Shown piece by piece: positions 43,222 to 52,204 of a stretch of DNA of 64,000 nt. Position 1 is the stretch's first letter. Each line of letters opens with the position of its first letter. The stretch is from Rhizomonospora bruguierae (lineage in GTDB: Bacteria > Actinomycetota > Actinomycetes > Mycobacteriales > Micromonosporaceae), in assembly GCF_018397995.1 (NCBI RefSeq), contig NZ_BBQH01000013.1:45141-109140 (forward strand), in the 5' to 3' direction. The position numbers and the translations under genes were made by a program. A model generated the notes under the pieces. That model was not told the origin of the DNA. It was given only the letters and a program-made list of their open reading frames with translations, and ran no database searches.

Positions 43222-44286
43222 ATGACGGCGGACCACCCCCAGCCGGCGGACCTCGACAGCGAGCAGATCCTGCTGGACGAGCCGACGACGGCGGACCTGC
43301 GCGCCAAGGTGACCGAGGCGTGGCGGGACTTCGCCCGGTCGTTGACGTCGCTGGTCGCCGCCCTCACCGCCGGCTCGTACCTGGAGGTCACGCTCGACCC
43401 GGCGGCCTCCGGCACCGGGGACGCGATCTACTCGGTCGGCGTGGAGGCGGGTCCGGATGGCCGGCTGGACGCGCGGGCGGTCGGCAACGCGGCGCTCCCG
43501 CCGGGCATGCGGCTGGACCGGGCGGCCGTCGCCGACATGGTCGCGCTCGGCTGGTCCCCGCCGGGCGTGGTGGAGGGCTCCGGCGAGCAGTTCGGCCTGT
43601 GTACGGCGGTGGAGCGGTCGGCTCAGCTCGCCACGATCCTGACCCGGACCATGCGGGACGTCTACGGCGCCCCGCACCCCGCGTTCCTGGTCTACGGGGC
43701 GCGCGACGAGCGGGACGAGCCGATAGCCGAGGCGGCGCTGGGTACCGCGCGGCCCGAGGCGACGCTGGAGACGGAGGACCCGGAGAGCGCGCTCGCGGCG
43801 ATCGCGCGGGAGGCGCGGGAGGGCGGGCTGCCGCTGGACGAACGGGTCCGTACGGTGGTCGCGGCGATGCTGAAGACCACGCCGGACCAGTTGCAACTGG
43901 ACGGGGACGGGGACATCAACATTCGTGCCGGGTCGGCGATGGTGTTCGTCCGGGTCCGGGACAGCCCGCCGCTGGTGGACGTGTTCTCGCCGGTGCTGAC
44001 CGGGATCCGGCCCACCGAGAAGCTGTACGTGAAGCTGTCCGACCTGACCAACCGGATGCCGATCGGCCGGCTCTACTGCACCGAGGACACCGTGTGGGCG
44101 TCGGTCCCCGTGTTCGGGCGCAACTTCCAGCCCACCCACCTGATGCTGGCCGTGCAGGTGATGACCGGCCTCGCGGACGAGCTGGACGACCGGCTGCACG
44201 GCGAGTTCGGCGGCAAGCGGTTCTTCGGCGAGGGTGACAAGCCGGCCAAAGGCGACGAGCAGCACGGTACCGGCATGTACCTGTAG
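43222..44286 (+). CDS. YbjN/T3SS-chaperone-fold protein
   Basis: A 354-residue soluble protein with two related halves. The C-terminal half has the YbjN-like pattern: LQLDGDGDINIRAGSAMVFV, PLVDVFSPVLTGIRPTEKLY, LSDLTNRMPIGRLYCTEDTV, and LMLAVQVMTGLADELDDRL. The N-terminal half (TAGSYLEVTLDP; LDRAAVADMVALGWSPPG) resembles the TY-type domain seen in actinobacterial relatives. ATG 43222 follows GGAGGGATC. The function is unknown; such folds bind peptides or partners. It converges on the Lrp gene. Confidence 0.85.
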   Translation: MTADHPQPADLDSEQILLDEPTTADLRAKVTEAWRDFARSLTSLVAALTAGSYLEVTLDPAASGTGDAIYSVGVEAGPDGRLDARAVGNAALPPGMRLDRAAVADMVALGWSPPGVVEGSGEQFGLCTAVERSAQLATILTRTMRDVYGAPHPAFLVYGARDERDEPIAEAALGTARPEATLETEDPESALAAIAREAREGGLPLDERVRTVVAAMLKTTPDQLQLDGDGDINIRAGSAMVFVRVRDSPPLVDVFSPVLTGIRPTEKLYVKLSDLTNRMPIGRLYCTEDTVWASVPVFGRNFQPTHLMLAVQVMTGLADELDDRLHGEFGGKRFFGEGDKPAKGDEQHGTGMYL

Positions 44287-44290
44287 GGGT

Positions 44291-44330
44291 TAGCGCCCGT
44301 TTTCGGTGGGGCGTGGTCGGTCCCCGCGCG
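44291..44330. terminator. Intergenic block shared with the dnaB 3' end
   Basis: TAGCGCCCGTTTTCGG followed by GGGGCGTGGTCGG closely matches 11772-11803 (TAGCGCCCGTTTCGGG, then GGGCCTGGTCGG). Both blocks are short spacers between converging genes. It may be a bidirectional terminator or intergenic repeat; here pairing is weak. Confidence 0.4.
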
Positions 44331-44332
44331 CT

Positions 44333-44791
44333 CTAGTCGGCGGGGGGCACCGCGGCCGGCGCGGCGACCAGCCGGGACAGCACGATCATGCTGCGGGTCG
44401 AGGTGACGAACGACTCCGCCCGCAGCCGCTCCAGCGCCTGCTCCAGGTGGGCGATGTCGGCCGCCCGCAGGTGGACCAGCGCGTCCGCCTCGCCGGAGAC
44501 GGTGTAGGCGCCGACCACCTCCGGGTGCCGGCGGGCCGCCACGGTGATCTGCGCCGGGGTGGTCTTGCCGGTGCAGAACAGCTCGACGAACGCCTCGGTG
44601 GTCCAGCCGACGGCTGCGGGGTCGATGACCGCCGTGAATCCCTTGATGATGCCCGCGGTGCGCAGCCGGTCGACCCGCCGCTTCACCGCGGGCGCCGAGA
44701 GCGAGACCACGGCCCCGATCTCCGCGTAGGAGGCCCGCGCGTCGCTGACCAGAAGCGCAATGATTCGCTGGTCCACGTCGTCGATCTGCAA
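44333..44791 (-). CDS. Lrp/AsnC-family transcriptional regulator
   Basis: A 152-residue regulator with an N-terminal HTH (LQIDDVDQRIIALLVSDARA, SYAEIGAVVSLSAPAVKRRV, GIIKGFTAVID) and a C-terminal RAM/ACT-like domain (HPEVVGAYTVSGEADALVHL). TTG 44791 was chosen because AGAGGTGA lies 7 nt upstream; the frame also extends to a TTG at 44812. It is divergent from ddaH, which it probably controls in response to an amino acid (inference from arrangement, common in actinobacteria). Confidence 0.92.
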   Translation of the reverse strand: MQIDDVDQRIIALLVSDARASYAEIGAVVSLSAPAVKRRVDRLRTAGIIKGFTAVIDPAAVGWTTEAFVELFCTGKTTPAQITVAARRHPEVVGAYTVSGEADALVHLRAADIAHLEQALERLRAESFVTSTRSMIVLSRLVAAPAAVPPAD

Positions 44792-44859
44792 CGAATCACC
44801 TCTTTGACGCAAGCTTCGCGGCTGTTTGAGTACCGACAGCGTACCTACTCTTGGTCACC
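44792..44859. promoter_or_regulatory. Divergent promoter region lrp-like/ddaH
   Basis: These 68 bp contain the Lrp gene's ribosome-binding site and a less GC-rich core (TTTGAGTACCGACAGCGTAC, 44824-44843). No defined Lrp box can be recognised by eye. Confidence 0.4.
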
Positions 44860-45687
44860 ATGGACCTGCCCGACCGGACGCCGCGGAAGCGTACCTACCT
44901 GATGGCGAGCCCCGACCACTTCGCCGTCGAGTACGCCATCAACCCATGGATGGACGTGACCATGCCGGTCGACGCCGAACTGGTCCACAAGCAGTGGGAA
45001 CGGCTGCGCCGGACGCTGGTCGAGTCGGGGCACACCGTGCACGTCCTGCCGCCCCGGGCGGGGCTGCCGGACCTGGTGTTCGCGGCCAACGGCGCGTTCA
45101 CGGTCGACGGCGTCGCCTACGGCGCCCGCTTCCGGTACCCGCAGCGGACCGCCGAAGCCGCCGTGCACCGGGCGTTCTACGAGACCGAGGGCTGGGAGTT
45201 CGTCGCGCCCACCCAGACCAACGAGGGCGAGGGCGACTTCACGTACCTGCCCGGGGCGCACGGTGGCGTGATCCTCGCCGGGTACGGCTTCCGCACCGAG
45301 ACGGCGGCGCACGCCGAGGCGCAGGAGGTGCTCGGCCGGCCGGTGGTGTCGCTGAAGCTGGTCGACTCCCGCTTCTACCACCTCGACACGGCGCTCCAGC
45401 CGCTCGACGATTCCACGGTCGCCTACTATCCGGGCGCCTTCTCGACCGCCGCCCAGCGGGTCCTCGCCCAACTGTTCCCTGACGCGGTCCTGGCCGACGA
45501 GGTGGACGCGTACGCGTTCGGGCTGAACCTGGTCAGCGACGGCCGGAACGTGTTCCTGCCGGCCGAGGCCACCGGGATGGCCGCGAAGCTGGCGGCCGCC
45601 GGGTACCGGCCGGTGCCGGTGGAGCTATCCGAGCTGAAGAAGGGCGGCGGCAGCGTCAAGTGCTGCGTCGCCGAGCTGCGCGGCTGA
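44860..45687 (+). CDS. ddaH: Dimethylarginine dimethylaminohydrolase
   Basis: A 275-residue guanidine-modifying enzyme (beta/alpha propeller). Substrate loop LMASPDHFAVEYAINPWMD, LPDLVFAANGAFTVDG, GEGDFTYLPGAHGGVI (Glu/Asp contact), catalytic His in SRFYHLDTALQPL, and catalytic Cys in GGGSVKCCVAELRG at the C-terminus. It hydrolyses dimethylarginine (or arginine in some relatives) to citrulline. ATG 44860 is used. The usual actinobacterial neighbour rocD is absent here; a repeat-rich spacer follows. Confidence 0.92.
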   Translation: MDLPDRTPRKRTYLMASPDHFAVEYAINPWMDVTMPVDAELVHKQWERLRRTLVESGHTVHVLPPRAGLPDLVFAANGAFTVDGVAYGARFRYPQRTAEAAVHRAFYETEGWEFVAPTQTNEGEGDFTYLPGAHGGVILAGYGFRTETAAHAEAQEVLGRPVVSLKLVDSRFYHLDTALQPLDDSTVAYYPGAFSTAAQRVLAQLFPDAVLADEVDAYAFGLNLVSDGRNVFLPAEATGMAAKLAAAGYRPVPVELSELKKGGGSVKCCVAELRG

Positions 45688-45730
45688 GCCGGTAGCCGGA
45701 GCGGGCCGCCGCCCGCCCGCCGCTCACGCC

Positions 45731-45850
45731 GAGCTCAGCCCGTGGCGCCGGCTCGGCCCCGCCGGCTCAGCCCGTGACGCCGCCCCAGCCCGGCGCCGCC
45801 AGCTCAGCCCGTGGCGCCCGGCTCCAGCCCGTGGCGCCGGCTCAGCCCAG
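45731..45850. repeat. GC-rich imperfect tandem repeat at the ddaH/lipoprotein convergence
   Basis: At least four copies of a ~20-25-bp unit built on CTCAGCCCGTGGCGCC, at about 45734, 45766, 45803 and 45821, with a fifth degenerate copy at 45841 that includes the neighbouring gene's stop codon. No coding content is seen. Irregular spacing suggests slippage. Confidence 0.7.
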
Positions 45851-47029
45851 CGTCGCCAGCTCGTTGAGCACCACGTTGGCCAGGACCTGCCCGTCCGGGC
45901 GGACCTGGCGCAGGTACCAGGACTGCTGCGGGGTCCGGGACTGGTTGAACTGCCAGGTGCCGCGCGGGCTGTCCACGAGGCCGAGCCGCGCGATCGCCTG
46001 GTTGACGGTGAGCGGCGTGGGGCTCGGCGAGGCGAGCGCGATCGCCTGGTCGAGCACCGAGGCCGCGTCGAACGACGCCATCGCGAACGTGGTCGGCGCG
46101 AGGTTGTGCGCCCGCCGGTACGCGGCAGCGAACCGCCGGTTCGTCGGGTTCTCCAGGTCGGAGGAGTAGTTCAGCGAGGTGTAGATACCCCGGGCCGCGG
46201 TGCCCAGGGTCTCCAGCGCGCTGCCCTCGGTGAGCAGGCCGGAGGCGTAGATCGGCAGGTGGAGCCCGGCCGTCCGGAGCTGCTTCACGAACTCGATGCC
46301 CGAGTTGGTGCCCAGCGCGCAGTAGACGATCTCCGGGTCCATCGAGCGGATCCGCTGGATGGTGGTCGAGTAGAAGCCGGCGCCCATCTTGGCCGCTTCG
46401 GGCGCCTGGATGACCGTGTCCTCGATCCGGGTGTCGGTGTTGCCGAACGCGAACCGGAAGCCCGACAGCGCGTCCAGGCCCGCGTCCTGATCGGTGGTGA
46501 CCAGCGCGATCTTGCCCTTGACCCGGGACTGGAGGTACGGCGCGAGGGCGCGCCCCGGCTCGTCATCCACGTAGGAGGTGCGCCAGATGAACACGACGCC
46601 GTGCAGCGAGACCGGCGAGCCGTTGGAGCCGATCAGCGGGATCTGCGCCTTCTCCACCTCGTCGTGGATGGTGGTCATCACGGTGCTGCCGGCGACCCCG
46701 GAGATCGCCAGCACATCCTTGCCGCGCAGTTGCTGGAACGCCGCCTGGCCGCTCTTGGCCGTGTCGCCCTCGTCCGCGATGATCAGCTCCACCGGGTGGC
46801 CGCCGAGTTCGTTGTTGTTCAGCGACAGGTACAGCTGGAAGCCGTTGATCATCTCCGTGCCGATGGCCCGGTAGGCTCCCGTCTGCGGCGCGATGAGGCC
46901 GATCCGGACGGGTGCCTGGCTGGTCGAGCCGCCCCCTCCGCCGGCCGGGGCGCAGGCCGACGCGGCGCCGGCCGCGCCGAGCGCGGCCAGCAGCTTCAGC
47001 GCCTGCCGGCGGTCGAGGTGCTGCTGCAC
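45842..47029 (-). CDS. Branched-chain amino-acid-type ABC substrate-binding lipoprotein
   Basis: A 395-residue periplasmic-binding protein (Peripla_BP_6). GTG 47029 is preceded by GGGAGG; the N-terminus QQHLDRRQALKLLAALGAAG ends in lipobox SAC (SACAPAGG), so it is exported and lipidated. The body has VRIGLIAPQTGAYRAIGTEM, ELIIADEGDTAKSGQAAFQQ, ISGVAGSTVMTTIHDEVEK, IPLIGSNGSPV, KIALVTTDQDAGLD and ATFAMASFDAASVLDQAIAL-like sequence. The ligand could be amino acids, amides or urea. No permease or ATPase genes adjoin it, so the solute is unknown. Confidence 0.9.
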   Translation of the reverse strand: MQQHLDRRQALKLLAALGAAGAASACAPAGGGGGSTSQAPVRIGLIAPQTGAYRAIGTEMINGFQLYLSLNNNELGGHPVELIIADEGDTAKSGQAAFQQLRGKDVLAISGVAGSTVMTTIHDEVEKAQIPLIGSNGSPVSLHGVVFIWRTSYVDDEPGRALAPYLQSRVKGKIALVTTDQDAGLDALSGFRFAFGNTDTRIEDTVIQAPEAAKMGAGFYSTTIQRIRSMDPEIVYCALGTNSGIEFVKQLRTAGLHLPIYASGLLTEGSALETLGTAARGIYTSLNYSSDLENPTNRRFAAAYRRAHNLAPTTFAMASFDAASVLDQAIALASPSPTPLTVNQAIARLGLVDSPRGTWQFNQSRTPQQSWYLRQVRPDGQVLANVVLNELATLG

Positions 47030-47109
47030 TGTGCCTCCCAGATCGCGGGTCCAGTCGGGACCCATCCGGCGTTCTACCGCCTCCCGCCGGGACGCGTCAA
47101 TGGTGCGGA

Positions 47110-47871
47110 TCATTGGAAAAGTGAATGAAGCTCGTCCGTGACGTGCCGCCAGGGTGGTGCCTGCGGATCAATGAGGCCGAAATGCCCGGTACCGGGCAAT
47201 TCCACGGTGCGGGCGCCGGTGCGGGCGGCGTACCCCCGTCCGATATCGATCGGTACCTGGGCGTCTGCGTCCCCGTGCAGGACCACCACCGGGCAGCGCG
47301 GCGCCGGCAGGCGGGCCGGATCGGCGCGGGCGTAGCGCTCGGGCACGTCCTCCGGCCCGCCGCCGAGCAGGGCGGCCACCGCGCCGCCGTCCAGGTCCCG
47401 CCGGTACGCCTCGACGAGGTCGGCGACCGGGGCGAGCGCCACGACGCCCGCCACGCCGCCGTGGGTGGCGGCCTGCCAGAGCGCGAGGTGCCCGCCGGCC
47501 GAGTGCCCGACGAGCACCGGCGGCCCGGCGGGCGCCGGCCGGCCCAGTCCGGTGGCGGTGGCGGTGGCCAGGCCGGGCAGGACGGCCACGCCGGCCGCCA
47601 CGTCGTCCAGGGTTTCGGGGTACCCGACGCGCCGGTACTCGAGTTGGGCGACCGGGTGACCCAGCGCCGCCAGGGCGGCTGCCATCGGTCCGGTGTGCGA
47701 CCGGTCGTACCCGGGCCGCCAGAACCCGCCGTGCACCACGATCACCAGGGGCCCCGCCGCACGCCGGGGCAGCCGCAGGTCGGCCACCTGGTCGGGATGG
47801 TCGCCGTAGCGCACCGTCCGGTCCGGCGGCGGCGCCGAACGGCTCAGCACCGAACGGGGGTCGTGGCTCAC
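47110..47871 (-). CDS. Alpha/beta hydrolase (esterase/kynurenine formamidase-like)
   Basis: A 253-residue hydrolase. Oxyanion motif VIVVHGGFWRPGYDRSH, nucleophile elbow VLVGHSAGGHLALW, acidic residue in VVLHGDADAQVP and His in LPGTGHFGLIDP complete the triad. The HGGFW and GHSAGGHL pattern matches the BD-FAE/kynurenine-formamidase group (family knowledge). GTG 47871 starts the frame. It precedes the lipoprotein gene by 80 nt on the same strand; substrate unknown. Confidence 0.9.
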   Translation of the reverse strand: MSHDPRSVLSRSAPPPDRTVRYGDHPDQVADLRLPRRAAGPLVIVVHGGFWRPGYDRSHTGPMAAALAALGHPVAQLEYRRVGYPETLDDVAAGVAVLPGLATATATGLGRPAPAGPPVLVGHSAGGHLALWQAATHGGVAGVVALAPVADLVEAYRRDLDGGAVAALLGGGPEDVPERYARADPARLPAPRCPVVVLHGDADAQVPIDIGRGYAARTGARTVELPGTGHFGLIDPQAPPWRHVTDELHSLFQ

Positions 47872-47965
47872 CGGCGCAAGGTTACCGACCGGTCATCCGG
47901 GTCCGACGGGGCCCGGTGCCGGCCCGGGTTGGCATGCGACCTCGGCGGTAGGGAAGATGGTCCGC

Positions 47966-48583
47966 ATGACCGACGCAGCAGGCAACGGAGCAGACGCCGG
48001 TGAGCGCACCCCGGCCGGGGGGCGCCCCGGCACGGTGGTGGTGGTCGGCCCGGACGGCCGACCCATGGGCACCGTGGACGTGGACGCCGCCGAGGGCGAG
48101 GTTCCGGAGTCGGAGGACCCGTCGCGGCTGATCGAGCAGCCCGCCAAGGTCATGCGGATCGGCAGCATGATCAAGCAGCTGTTGGAGGAGGTCCGGGCGG
48201 CGCCCCTGGACGACGCGAGCCGGGAGCGGCTGCGCGAGATCCACCAGCGCTCGATCACCGAGCTGGAGGACGGGCTCGCCCCGGAGCTACGCGAGGAGCT
48301 GACGCGGCTGTCGCTGCCGTTCACGGACGGCGCCACGCCCAGCGACGCCGAGCTGCGCATCGCGCAGGCCCAGCTCGTCGGCTGGCTGGAGGGGCTGTTC
48401 CACGGCATCCAGGCCGCGCTGGTCGCCCAGCAGATGGCCGCCCGGCTCCAGTTGGAGCAGATGCGCGGCAGCCGCCACGCGCTGCCCACCGGCCCGGGCA
48501 TGGGCATGGTGCCCGGCATGCCGGGCGCCCCCGGCCCGCAGGGCCAGCCGGGCGATGGCGGCCGCACCGGTCAGTACCTCTGA
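47966..48583 (+). CDS. bpa: Bacterial proteasome activator (Bpa/PafE)
   Basis: A 205-residue protein whose central helical region (SRLIEQPAKVMRIGSMIKQL; RLREIHQRSITELEDGL; LRIAQAQLVGWLEGLFHGIQ; VAQQMAARLQLEQM) matches the ring-forming Bpa four-helix fold. The C-terminus TGQYL carries the HbYX-like GQYL tail that docks on the 20S proteasome. The family opens the proteasome gate without ATP. ATG 47966 was chosen; an ATG 9 nt earlier is the alternative. The flanking linkers are Gly/Pro/Met-rich. Confidence 0.94.
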   Translation: MTDAAGNGADAGERTPAGGRPGTVVVVGPDGRPMGTVDVDAAEGEVPESEDPSRLIEQPAKVMRIGSMIKQLLEEVRAAPLDDASRERLREIHQRSITELEDGLAPELREELTRLSLPFTDGATPSDAELRIAQAQLVGWLEGLFHGIQAALVAQQMAARLQLEQMRGSRHALPTGPGMGMVPGMPGAPGPQGQPGDGGRTGQYL

Positions 48584-48592
48584 CCCGGCCCG

Positions 48593-49016
48593 CTACGGGG
48601 CGGGGTACTCGCGGTCCAGGTACCGGGCCACGCCGTCGTCCTCGTTGCTCGCGGTCACCTCGTCAGCGATCGAGGTGACCGCGCGGTGGGCGTTGGCGAC
48701 CGCCACGGCGCGCCTCGGGCAGCTCCTCCCGTAGCCGGTCGCAGACGCGTAGCAGCAGGCCGGGGTCGAGGGGGTCGGCGCGCAGGATCTCGTCCTCGAT
48801 CGGGTCGTAGACGACGGCGCCGTTGGCGAAGACGGTCGGCAGCGGCGTGGTGAGCTGGGCGTAGACGGCGTCCATCCAGCGCAGCGGGCGGCCCGTCACC
48901 AGCACCACCTGGTCGCCGGCGGCGATGACCCGGTCGATGGTGGCGGAGGTGCGGGGGCTGACGGAGTGGTCGCGGCGCAGCAGGGTGCCGTCCAGGTCGG
49001 TCGCGACGAGCCGCAT
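48593..49016 (-). pseudogene. HAD phosphatase (Cof type) with a large internal deletion
   Basis: From ATG 49016 the frame reads RLVATDLDGTLLRRDHSVSP, VVLVTGRPLRWMDAVYAQL, FANGAVVYDP and LLLRVCDRLREELPEA, a normal Cof N-terminus. It then jumps straight into the C-terminus in another frame: AVAVANAHRAVTSIADEVTA then EDDGVARYLDREYPAP (stop 48593). The whole cap domain and the GDMPNDLPM motif region (~130-150 codons) are missing. The intact neighbour (49016-49852) shows the expected architecture. Its ATG overlaps that neighbour's stop by one base, so it was once coupled to it. Confidence 0.85.
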
Positions 49017-49852
49017 CACCGGGAGAGTAGTCGATCGAGGTAGACCGCTACGCCGTCGTCGTCGTTGCGCAGGGTCACCTCGTCGGCGGCCCGGCGGACC
49101 ACCGGGTGGGCGTTCGAGACCGCGACCCGGCTCCACCCGGCCCAGGTGAACATGGGCAGGTCGTTCGGCATGTCGCCGAAGACCAGCACGTCCGCCGGGT
49201 CGACGCCGAGGGCCTCGGCGACGACGGCGAGGCCGGTGGCCTTGTCGACGCCGGGCGGGAGGATCTCGATGAAGCCCAGCCCCGCCTGGGTGACCGAGGC
49301 GACCGACGGCGGGATGATCCGCTGGGCCGCCTCGAGCAGCGCGTCGACGTGGTGGTCGGGAGTGCGCGCGAACGCCTTGATCATGTCCCCGCTCAGCGCC
49401 TCCGCCCGGGTGCGCGACTCGAAGCGCTCGGGGTAGCGCCACGCGGGGTCGTGGTCGCCCCAGAGCGGTGCGTCGGGCGTGTCCAGCGCCTCCACCATGA
49501 CGGTCAGCGGGCCGACCTCCGCCTCCAGGTCGTGCACGATCTCGGCGACCACCTTTCCGGACAGCCGGACGTCGCGCAGGACCAGCGGGCCGGCCGGGTC
49601 GCTCTGGTCCACGACCCGCCCGCCGCCGGCCAGCACCAGGAAGTCCGCGGCGCGGATGTCGTTGCGGGTCAGTTCGGTCAGCCGGGGACCGCGCCCGGTC
49701 GCCCCGACGATCGGGATGCCGGCGGTGCGGACCCGGTCGAGAGTGGCGTGGGTGTACGCGGAGACCGTGTCGTCGCTGCGGACCAGGGTGCCGTCGAGAT
49801 CGGTGGCGATGAGCTTGGGCAGGCCCGGCCGAGTCGTCTCCAGTCCGGTCAT
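49016..49852 (-). CDS. HAD-superfamily Cof-type phosphatase
   Basis: A 278-residue HAD hydrolase with all four motifs: I, KLIATDLDGTLVRSDDTVSA; II, IVGATGRGP; III, Lys in GVDKATGLAVVAEALGV; IV, VLVFGDMPNDLPMFTWAG. A type-IIB cap lies between. The tail VAVSNAHPVVRRAADEVTL is typical of Cof/YbjI phosphatases. It is in the same orientation as and downstream of serS. The substrate is undefined (sugar phosphates, FMN or PLP are common). Confidence 0.92.
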   Translation of the reverse strand: MTGLETTRPGLPKLIATDLDGTLVRSDDTVSAYTHATLDRVRTAGIPIVGATGRGPRLTELTRNDIRAADFLVLAGGGRVVDQSDPAGPLVLRDVRLSGKVVAEIVHDLEAEVGPLTVMVEALDTPDAPLWGDHDPAWRYPERFESRTRAEALSGDMIKAFARTPDHHVDALLEAAQRIIPPSVASVTQAGLGFIEILPPGVDKATGLAVVAEALGVDPADVLVFGDMPNDLPMFTWAGWSRVAVSNAHPVVRRAADEVTLRNDDDGVAVYLDRLLSR

Positions 49853-49964
49853 GGGACCTCCAACCTGCCGTGCCGTGCGGGCTGGTAACGATACCCGTAC
49901 TCAGCGGCACCGCCGAGGAGGTTTTGTGACAACTGGACGAACAGCGGGCATACCGATGACCCGT

Positions 49965-51230
49965 TCAGCGTCGCACCGGTTCCAGCACGTCACGGCCGCC
50001 CAGGTAGGGCTGGAGTGCCTTCGGAACCCGGACCGAGCCGTCCGGCTGCTGGTGGTTCTCCAGCATGGGCACAAGCCACCGGGTGGTGGCCAGGGTGCCG
50101 TTCAGCGTCGCCGCCGGCCGGGTGCGCCCCTCCTCGTCCCGGTAGCGGACGTTGAGCCGGCGCGCCTGGAACGTGGTGCAGTTCGACGTCGAGGTCAGCT
50201 CCAGGAACCGCTGCTGCGACGGCAGCCACGCCTCGCAGTCGTACTTGCGCGCGGCGCTGCTGCCCAGGTCGCCGGCGGCCACGTCGATCACCCGGTAGGG
50301 GATCTCGACCTTGGCCAGCATCTCCTCCTCCCAGCCCAGCAGCCGCAGGTGCTCCTCGGCGGCCTGCTCGGGCCGGCAGTACGAGAACATCTCCACCTTG
50401 TCGAACTGGTGTACCCGGATGATGCCGCGCACGTCCTTGCCGTACGAGCCGGCCTCCCGGCGGAAGCACGACGACCAGCCGGCGTACCGGATGGGCTCGG
50501 TCAGGTCGGCCAGGATCTCGTGGGCGTGGTACGCGGCCAGCGGCACCTCCGACGTGCCGACCAGGTACAGGTCGTCAGCCTCCAGCCGGTACACCTCGGC
50601 GGCGTGCGCGCCGAGGAACCCGGTGCCCTCCATCGACTCCGGCTTGACCAGGACCGGCGGGATGACCGGGGTCAGCCCGTGCTCCAGCGCCTGGGCGATG
50701 GCCAGCTGGAGCAGCCCGAGCTGGAGCAGCGCGCCGACGCCGGTCAGGTAGTAGAAGCGGCTGCCCGAGACCTTCGCCCCGCGCTCCAGGTCGAACGCGC
50801 CGATGCCCTCGCCCAGCTCGATGTGGTCCCGGACGGTGGGCAGCGACGGGCGCTCGCCGATCTCGCGGAGCACGACGTAGTCGTCCTCGCCGCCGGCCGG
50901 CACGCCCGGCTCCACGACGTTCGGGATCGCCAGGTGCGCCTGGCGCTGCTCCTGCTCCGCCGCGGTCACCCCGGCCTCGGCGGCCTTCACCTCGGCGGCC
51001 AGCTCCTTGGTCCGGGCGAGCAGGGTGGCCCGCTCCTCCGGGGCGGCCTTCGGCATCCGCTTGCCGAGCTGCTTCTGCTCGGCCCGCAGCGCCTCGAACC
51101 GCTGCACGGCGGCCCGGCGCGCCTCGTTCGCGCGGAGCAGGTCGTCCACGGCCGACTCGGACTCGCCGCGGGTCCGCTGGCTGGCGCGTACGGCGTCGGG
51201 GTCGTCTCGGAGCAGGCGCAGATCAATCAC
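49965..51230 (-). CDS. serS: Seryl-tRNA synthetase
   Basis: A 421-residue class-II synthetase. An N-terminal coiled-coil arm (residues ~30-105: [19 protein letters not shown], then [20 protein letters not shown]) reaches the tRNA variable arm. The catalytic domain has motif 2 [20 protein letters not shown], the TSEV serine-site segment [33 protein letters not shown], and motif 3 [21 protein letters not shown] 51230 starts [18 protein letters not shown], the universal N-terminus. It heads the two HAD genes downstream. Confidence 0.97.
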   Translation of the reverse strand: MIDLRLLRDDPDAVRASQRTRGESESAVDDLLRANEARRAAVQRFEALRAEQKQLGKRMPKAAPEERATLLARTKELAAEVKAAEAGVTAAEQEQRQAHLAIPNVVEPGVPAGGEDDYVVLREIGERPSLPTVRDHIELGEGIGAFDLERGAKVSGSRFYYLTGVGALLQLGLLQLAIAQALEHGLTPVIPPVLVKPESMEGTGFLGAHAAEVYRLEADDLYLVGTSEVPLAAYHAHEILADLTEPIRYAGWSSCFRREAGSYGKDVRGIIRVHQFDKVEMFSYCRPEQAAEEHLRLLGWEEEMLAKVEIPYRVIDVAAGDLGSSAARKYDCEAWLPSQQRFLELTSTSNCTTFQARRLNVRYRDEEGRTRPAATLNGTLATTRWLVPMLENHQQPDGSVRVPKALQPYLGGRDVLEPVRR

Positions 51231-51280
51231 AACCGGTGAGCCTACCGGCGCCGCCGGCCGTGCTCACGTCGATATCCGGC

Positions 51281-52021
51281 TCAGGGCCGGGCGCGCGGGT
51301 CGGGCGGGGCGGCGAACGGGGCGGCGGGCGCCACGGTGAGGTCGAAGGGCTCCTCCGGGCGCTCGTCCGGCTCGGCGCGGCGGGGTAGCCACCGCGCGTG
51401 GTCGTCCTCCGGGGCGGCCGGTGCCTCGGCGTCCGCCGCCTCGGGATCGCGGGCCGCGGCCGGGCGCCCCTCGACCAGCAGCAGAGCCACCCCGAGCAGG
51501 ACCACCCCGACCAGCCCGACCGAGATCCCGCGCCCGTGCTCCAGGGTGATGGTCGGGCCGTCGATGTAGAAGAGGCCGTTGAACGGCGCGCTGCGTCGGC
51601 CGAGGTCGCTCCACGCGGCCCCGATCAGGGCGACCAGGGTGCCGCACCCGCCCAGCGTGGCGACCCGCACGTGCGCCCGCCCGGCCGCCGGCCCGAACAG
51701 CACCACGGTCGCGCCGGCCACCGCCAGGACCACACCGACCAGGTACGCGGCGCCCCACACGCCGAGCTGGCCCAGCCCGGCCGTGATCTGCTGCGTCTGG
51801 TCGCCGACCTCCGAGGGGTCCGGCCTGATCGTCGTGACCTGCCAGTCGTCGACCAGCGAGGCGAGCAGCGCGACCGCGGCGAGCCCCGCGACGGCCAGCA
51901 CCACCCGGCGGTCGCGGCGCAGCGCGGCCAGGCCGCCGGGGCGCCGCGCCGGTGCCGGTCCGGCGTCATCCGGCTCGCCCCAGCTCACCACCGCCGGATC
52001 GGAATGGGCATCCTGGGACAT
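51281..52021 (-). CDS. Four-helix membrane protein of unknown function
   Basis: A 246-residue protein starting at ATG 52021 (MSQDAHSDPAVVSW). It has a basic N-terminus, then four helices (VVLAVAGLAAVALLASLVDD; LVGVVLAVAGATVVLFGPAA; LGGCGTLVALIGAAWSDL; GLVGVVLLGVALLLVEG) separated by loops, one with VTTIRPDPSEVGDQTQQITA and another with PTITLEHGRGISV. A Pro/Ala/Glu-rich cytoplasmic tail follows. No family recognised. It is upstream of serS on the same strand. Confidence 0.78.
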   Translation of the reverse strand: MSQDAHSDPAVVSWGEPDDAGPAPARRPGGLAALRRDRRVVLAVAGLAAVALLASLVDDWQVTTIRPDPSEVGDQTQQITAGLGQLGVWGAAYLVGVVLAVAGATVVLFGPAAGRAHVRVATLGGCGTLVALIGAAWSDLGRRSAPFNGLFYIDGPTITLEHGRGISVGLVGVVLLGVALLLVEGRPAAARDPEAADAEAPAAPEDDHARWLPRRAEPDERPEEPFDLTVAPAAPFAAPPDPRARP

Positions 52022-52204
52022 CGGGGGCGCCTCCAGACCGGCCGGAGCGGAGTCCGGCCTCGACCCGACCAAGGATAGGCGCTAGGCGATCCGAGGCCAG
52101 CGCGTGCGCGGCGACACCGGTGCGGCGCCACGTGCCGCGGGTGTTCTCGCGCTCACGGTGGACAATCGTCGCATCGCCCGGTCGATTGGACTAGCGTCGG
52201 TCGC

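Noticed and set aside
45731..45850. Repeats considered as a CRISPR or an origin iteron array
   Set aside because: Units are irregular, GC-rich and without spacer structure or adjacent cas/rep genes.
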